Assembly (NCBI GenBank): GCA_012271225.1
Contig: JAAXGS010000173.1
Coordinates: 1-6,336 of the forward strand
Length of the DNA: 6,336 bases
DNA from: Dehalococcoidia bacterium
GTDB taxonomy: Bacteria > Chloroflexota > Dehalococcoidia > UBA6926
Reading direction: 5' to 3'
The notes under the pieces were generated by a model that saw nothing but the letters and a program-made list of their open reading frames with translations, did not search any database and was not told the origin of the DNA. The translations under genes were made by a program, and so were the position numbers. This document shows, piece after piece, positions 1 through 3,800 of the stretch. Every line of letters begins with the position of its first letter. Position 1 is the first letter of the stretch.

Positions 1-52
1 CTAGAGCGCGCCCCTCTCCTTCCGTTTCGGTTAAGAAAACGACCCCGCGCGC

Positions 53-265
53 GGATGAGCGGATAAATAAAAGGAACGGGCCGCGCGCGCTCAGAAAAAC
101 CCCGCCGCGCCCGGCGCTATCCCCGGTATCAAGAGATGAGCAGGAATGGATGAGCGGGACTGAACAGGCGCGCGCGCGGACTCTCTCCGTTTCTCGTGAA
201 TGAAATGAATGAGTCGGAGCCGCCGCGCCGCCGCTCATAAAAAAACCCCCGGCGCGCCCCGCTCA
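53..265. repeat. Dispersed TGAGCGG / CCGCTCA heptamers
   Basis: The heptamer TGAGCGG occurs at 56-62 and 151-157. Its exact complement CCGCTCA occurs at 231-237 and 259-265. The two direct copies sit in a shared 10-mer, GGATGAGCGG (53-62 and 148-157). Near-copies are TGAGCAG at 137-143 and CGCGCTCA at 86-93. The last copy ends 7 bases before the -35 box at 273. They could be operator-like sites for a regulator or remnants of degenerate intergenic repeats; the sequence does not decide between these. Confidence 0.45.
89..261. repeat. Imperfect direct repeat: GCTCA, A-run, C-run, GC block
   Basis: Copy 1 spans about 89-116 and copy 2 about 233-261, 144 bases apart. Each begins GCTCA, continues with 5 or 7 A residues and 4 or 5 C residues, and ends in a GCGCCC-like block. 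A third short relative, GCTCAAAAAGCG, is at 261-272. In copy 1 the inverted repeat CGCCG (103-107) / CGGCG (112-116) lies next to the A-run. Read on the minus strand this is a 5-bp hairpin, GGG, then TTTTT, which could act as a weak minus-strand terminator. Confidence 0.35.
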
Positions 266-272
266 AAAAGCG

Positions 273-301
273 TTGACAGCCTTGTTGGGCGATGGTATTG
301 T
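273..301 (+). promoter_or_regulatory. Sigma-70-type promoter with extended -10
   Basis: The -35 hexamer TTGACA (273-278) is a perfect consensus match. A 17-bp spacer (279-295) leads to the -10 hexamer TATTGT (296-301), which matches 4 of 6 consensus positions. TG at 293-294 sits one base before the hexamer, the extended -10 configuration. The start of transcription is expected near 307-309. This is the only strong promoter I can see before the giant gene and gives it a leader of about 315 nt if the start at 624 is used. Confidence 0.7.
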
Positions 302-312
302 GGCAACCAGAA

Positions 313-346
313 GCCGTCATCGATCCGTTTTGGAGAGATTGACGGC
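313..346 (+). promoter_or_regulatory. Leader stem-loop 1
   Basis: GCCGTCA (313-319) pairs perfectly with TGACGGC (340-346), giving a 7-bp stem around a 20-nt loop. Inside the loop TCC (324-326) can pair with GGA (332-334) across GTTTT, forming an inner hairpin. It begins only about five bases after the predicted transcription start, so it would form at the very 5' end of the RNA. Such a stem can stabilise a transcript or be the first helix of a regulatory RNA. The role is inferred. Confidence 0.5.
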
Positions 347-389
347 GGGAAACTTTACGGCGATACTCTATTCGCAGCGGGGCTGCAGA

Positions 390-401
390 GGAGGGGACAT
401 G
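390..401 (+). promoter_or_regulatory. Alternative ribosome binding site and ATG, 225 bases upstream
   Basis: GGAGG (390-394) lies 4 bases before ATG (399-401). This ATG is in frame with the ATG at 624 and no stop lies between, so initiation here would add 75 residues (Ser/Arg/Pro-rich, no recognisable domain) and place the hydrophobic export segment at about residues 111-134. The site closely copies the one at 603-626. As a Shine-Dalgarno match it is as good as the downstream one, so the true start needs experiment. Confidence 0.4.
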
Positions 402-404
402 GAA

Positions 405-423
405 CGGAACGCGCATCCTTCCG
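405..423 (+). promoter_or_regulatory. Leader stem-loop 2
   Basis: CGGAA (405-409) pairs with TTCCG (419-423) around a 9-nt loop. The stem is short. It directly precedes the two stronger CC-loop hairpins, and its formation would sit just downstream of the ATG at 399, where it could hinder initiation at that site. Confidence 0.3.
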
Positions 424-431
424 GAACACGA

Positions 432-451
432 TCTGAACGCCCGCGTTCGGA
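432..451 (+). promoter_or_regulatory. Leader stem-loop 3, perfect inverted repeat with CC centre
   Basis: GAACGC (435-440) and GCGTTC (443-448) are perfect complements separated only by CC (441-442). Adding 432-434 against 449-451 (U-A, C-G, one U-G wobble) extends the stem to 9 pairs. It is separated by 10 bases from a second hairpin built in the same way. The pair may act as anti-terminator and terminator or as a compact RNA fold. Confidence 0.55.
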
Positions 452-461
452 AACCCCAATG

Positions 462-486
462 GACCGTGAGCCCTCACGGTCTTTGT
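462..486 (+). terminator. Attenuator-like hairpin in the leader
   Basis: GACCGTGAG (462-470) and CTCACGGTC (473-481) are perfect complements around CC (471-472). In practice this is an 8-bp stem with a GCCC loop. The stem is followed at once by TTTGT (482-486) and a pyrimidine-rich run. Strong stem plus T-rich tail is the layout of an intrinsic terminator, though the T-tract is interrupted by G and C, so it is weaker than textbook cases. It lies between the promoter (273-301) and the main start (624). That fits attenuation of the downstream gene, or the 3' end of a short RNA of about 180 nt. Confidence 0.5.
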
Positions 487-613
487 CGTCTCTCAGGCGT
501 CTTTTCTCTCCGCCGCAACCGCCATCGCGCAACCGCGCCCCACAGGAACGCGCATCGGAAACAACGCCAGAGTCGCGTGGAGCAACATCAGCATCGACAG
601 CAGGGCTGCAGAC

Positions 614-620
614 GGGAGGA
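614..620 (+). promoter_or_regulatory. Ribosome binding site deciding the preferred start at 624
   Basis: GGGAGGA (614-620) has its GGAGG core (615-619) 4 bases before ATG 624. From this ATG the protein has a basic n-region, a hydrophobic core and an Ala-rich cleavage region. The next in-frame ATG (729) has no purine-rich site in front of it. These points favour 624 over 729; the competing upstream site at 399 is treated separately. Confidence 0.65.
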
Positions 621-623
621 ACC

Positions 624-800
624 ATGAATCGGCAGACCACTCTCTCCTCAGGGCATCGGGATCATCGCGCTGCCGGACACACGCGCCGGGCGGCGCGCTC
701 GCCCCGCTTCGCCGGCCCCCTGGCCAGCATGACCACCGCCCTGATCGTCAGCCTGCTGCTCATCGCCGTTCTGGCCCTTGGGCCCGGCGCCGCCGCCGCA
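624..800 (+). other. Export signal with long basic n-region
   Basis: Residues 1-35 form a long n-region with many Arg and His. Residues 36-52 are a hydrophobic core (MTTALIVSLLLIAVLAL), followed by Gly-Pro-Gly and four Ala (56-59). A signal peptidase I cut after Ala59, before Lys60, fits the A-x-A rule. There is no lipobox cysteine. The paired arginines at 21-22 lack the rest of a Tat motif. The n-region is long for a simple Sec signal, so an uncleaved N-terminal membrane anchor is the alternative. Confidence 0.75.
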
Positions 801-3800
801 AAACAACTCGGCGGCGGATCGGACGGCGCGGCCAACGGCCCAGGCTCCGTTCAGTCAGAGAGCCTCATGTCCGTCATCTCCAACCCCCTCCCCGCGTCCG
901 GCCCCATCGTCACAGAGCAGTCCCCGGGCTCGATCACGCTGAGATACTCGCCGACATTTGGCGTACTCCAGGTCGGCACGACCGTGCGCGCCATCCTCGT
1001 GGATGACGACGATCCGCTCGAGGACCGGACATATGAGTGGTTCAGAGTCTCCGGTGGAGTATCCACCTCCATTACCTCCGGCGCCGTCACAGGCGAGGTC
1101 AGCTATACGGCGACGACTGCTGACATCGGGTACTACCTCCGCGTCGCGTTCCGCTATCGGGACTCCAGCGGCCCGAATCAGTTCGTCAGCAGGACCACTC
1201 CCTACATCGTCTACGATCCCACGGTTCAGACGCCCGGCGTCATTTCTGTGCGCACCACAGACCTGCGGGTCGGCACGGTCCTGCATGCGGGTCTCGATGA
1301 CGTCAACAACCCCGACTACGACACCCTGACGTGGCAGTGGCAGCGGCCAGGCGCAACACCCAGCTCATGGGTCGACATCACGATGGGCGTGACCACCATT
1401 GAGGATGCCCCCCACATCAGCGTGTACACCGTGGCGCCGGCTGACGTGGGAGGCCCTATCCGCGTCATCGCGTCGTATGACGACTCCCTCGACACCGGGC
1501 AGACCGTTACTAGAGTCACGAACGATGTTCTGAACAGCGCGCCGCGGTTTGATGAGCACGTGGCGTCGGCCAGAGAGTACCTCATCCGCCGCGTGGCGGA
1601 GAATTCCCCCGGGGACACGAATGTCGGCGCTCCGTTCTCGGCCACGGATCCGGACGATCCGGACGGAGATGACCTTCGGTACTTCCTAACGTGGGCGAGC
1701 CCGGGTGGTCACACCAACTTCAATATCGACAACAACGGCCAGTTGACCGTGAAAACCGGCGTCACGCTGAACTATGAAGGAACGCGGCGATTTGGGATGG
1801 TTGTGTATGTCCACGACGGCAAGGACGCGAATAACAACTCGGACACAAGCGGAGACGACTTCAGGTACGTGTATGTGGACCTGATCGACTCGCCGGTCTT
1901 TGACCATGGCGATAATGAGTCCCTCACCGTTGGGGTGCTGACGGGCACAGCGGGCGGAACCGACTTCGGGAAGCCGGTCTCGGCCACTGATCCCGCCGGA
2001 GGCGCCGTCACGTACACCCTGGGCGGAACGGACATGACGTCCTTCGCCATTGATTCGTCATCGGGCCAGCTCTCGCTGGCATCCGCCCACAGTCCCAATA
2101 TCAATACAAAGTCGTCCTATGACATCACTGTCACGGCGACCGACGCCAGCAGCGATACAAACACGATTGCCGTGACGGTTGAGGTGTATCACACCTGCCC
2201 GTCGGCCGGCGCGGTTTTCTGCAGCAATCTGAGAACGGCCGAGGGTGACCCAAACGTCTCGTACATCGAGGGCACGAGTGGCTCGCTGACCCCCACCCAG
2301 ACATTTGCTCTGAATGACACGACGTACACCATTACGACGCTGCGTCAGCGCGTCATCAGACTCCCCGGCCAGCCTGTCAGCTCAGGCGCGCCGAAGCCCA
2401 TTGAGGTGGTTATAGACGGCTTTGAGGATCTTCCCGCGCTTGCGCCGGGCGAGTCGTTCCCCAAGGAAATCGCCGCGGACGAAATCGCCGCGGGAGGCCT
2501 CCTGGCGGACTTCGTTGGGGTGACGATGAGACGGCAAACAGGCGGGTACGGCGATGGGCTGTTTGCCATGAACCAGGTGGCGAACATCGCCCAGACCAGC
2601 GCCACTGCAGTGCGGTTCTCCTGGACGGACCGGTTCCAGTGGCCGGCTTCGTCAACCCATAAGATCAGCCTGTACACCACGCCGCTCATCATCGCCTCGA
2701 ATCCCCTCAACCTCTATGTGCGAGAAGGCAGCGTCTATGCGCGATACGAGCTCAACGACATGGGCCATGAGGAGCGAGTAGACAGCCCCGGCGATCTGAC
2801 GACGTTCTACGCCAGCTTCGGTGACCCCAACTGGTCGCTGAGCGGCACGGACGCCGACAAGTTTGGCATCAATGAGATGGGCGTGCTGTCGCTCAACGAG
2901 GGCCTCACGCTGGACGCGGACGACCCGGCCGCGCAGGACGAGTACTCCTTCGACGTCACCGCGGCGAACGGCATTGGCGGCAGCGACACGGTGGCCGTCA
3001 CCCTGCACGTCGTCGCCGCGGATGAGCCGGGCGTCGTGACCTTTGATCCGCAGTACGTGGCCCTGGACCAGCAGGTCACCGCCACCCTCGATGACCCGGA
3101 CGGCACACCCCAGAACGTTGGGTGGCAGTGGGAACACTCGACCGACTTTGACATCGATGCCTGGCTGGCCGACCCGCGTAACAACCAGGGCACGTGGGAA
3201 GACATCATGGGCGCGACGAGCGCGGCCTATACGCCCGTCGCCGCCGACAACATCGCCAACGGCGACTTCCTGATCGCCCGCGTTGAGTACGAGGATGACT
3301 ACAACACGAGCACGGTCACCTCAACGAGCGTTACGGACGTGACGGCAACCACCGCGCGCGGCGACACGCAATACCAGAGAAACACCTCCACCACTCCGGT
3401 CACGAAGGCGACGGCTGAGGGCGGAGAGATCCTGTATCCCGGAAGCGGAACCACCCCGCTGTATGAGACGCAGATGTGGCCCCCCACGCCGTACCTGACC
3501 GCGATTGTGGGCCTGGACAACGTGTGGGCGACGAGAATAGTTGGCAGTTTCGGCTGCTACCCTGTGACAGACCCGGACTTCCCTGAGACTTGGATGAATA
3601 ACCTCGCGCACCTGGTGGGGCTGTACTCCGACAGCAGTTGCGGCACCCCCTATCCCAGACAGGCGCAGGCGGAGGGATACGACGCGGAGGAGCGGTACAA
3701 CCACCACGGAATCAAGGTCACCGCGTACCCGGGCGCCTACCGCCATAACCCGGACGGCAGCCCCATCTACGTCCCGCAGCGGGCCGCGGCGGACCAGACG

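Larger units (their letters stand above)
1..272. other. Gene-free upstream region, GC-blocks alternating with A-runs
   Basis: I see no credible gene here. The stretch alternates CG-dinucleotide blocks (46-54, 81-90, 169-179) with A-rich runs (95-99, 239-245, 265-269). It carries several short repeats that are listed separately. No plus-strand T-tract terminator for a gene to the left is visible. The left edge may be a contig end or the tail of an intergenic region. The minus strand is purine-rich at 12-21 (AAGGAGAGG read on that strand), so a divergent gene starting just beyond the left edge cannot be excluded. Confidence 0.6.
406..563 (+). repeat. 12-bp direct repeat with shared flank in the leader
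   Basis: GGAACGCGCATC occurs at 406-417 and 545-556. In both copies a GGAA-CA element follows, after CTTCC in the first copy (423-428) and directly in the second (GGAAACA, 557-563). The copies are 139 bases apart, which is not a multiple of three, so they are repeats of DNA or RNA rather than of protein. Confidence 0.5.
308..623 (+). promoter_or_regulatory. Long structured 5' leader of the giant surface-protein gene
   Basis: Between the predicted transcription start and the preferred start codon lie about 315 nt rich in inverted repeats: 313-346, 405-423, 432-451, 462-481 and a small one at 526-537. The frame of the giant gene is open back to 213, so 399-623 could in principle encode a 75-residue Ser/Arg/Pro-rich extension. 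I favour a leader for three reasons. By hand count third positions in 399-623 are only about 52% G/C, against 74-94% in samples from the body. The DNA repeats in it (GGAACGCGCATC at 406 and 545; GGGCTGCAGA at 380 and 603) recur in different reading frames. Perfect inverted repeats are clustered in it. I do not recognise a known riboswitch class. Confidence 0.5.

Noticed and set aside
12..21. Minus-strand ribosome binding site (AAGGAGAGG) for a divergent gene at the left edge
   Set aside because: No start codon or coding sequence lies inside the window, so only a purine-rich patch can be claimed.
331..369. Possible glycine riboswitch (GGAGAG ... ACTCT)
   Set aside because: Only the outer helix sequence is similar; the conserved GCCGAAGG-type core is missing and no glycine-metabolism gene follows.
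209..436. Plus-strand open frame of 75 codons starting at ATG 209
   Set aside because: It spans the promoter at 273-301, has no good ribosome binding site, and its Arg/Ser/Lys-rich product resembles no family.
129..640. Minus-strand open frames opposite the leader
   Set aside because: Arg/Ser-rich products without domains, no convincing start sites, and they run opposite a well-supported promoter and leader; they arise from GC-rich composition.
684..692. Tat signal (paired Arg before a hydrophobic segment)
   Set aside because: The paired Arg is followed by Ala-Ala-Arg-Ser and lies 13 residues before the core; the S-R-R-x-F-L-K consensus is absent. A Sec signal is the better reading.
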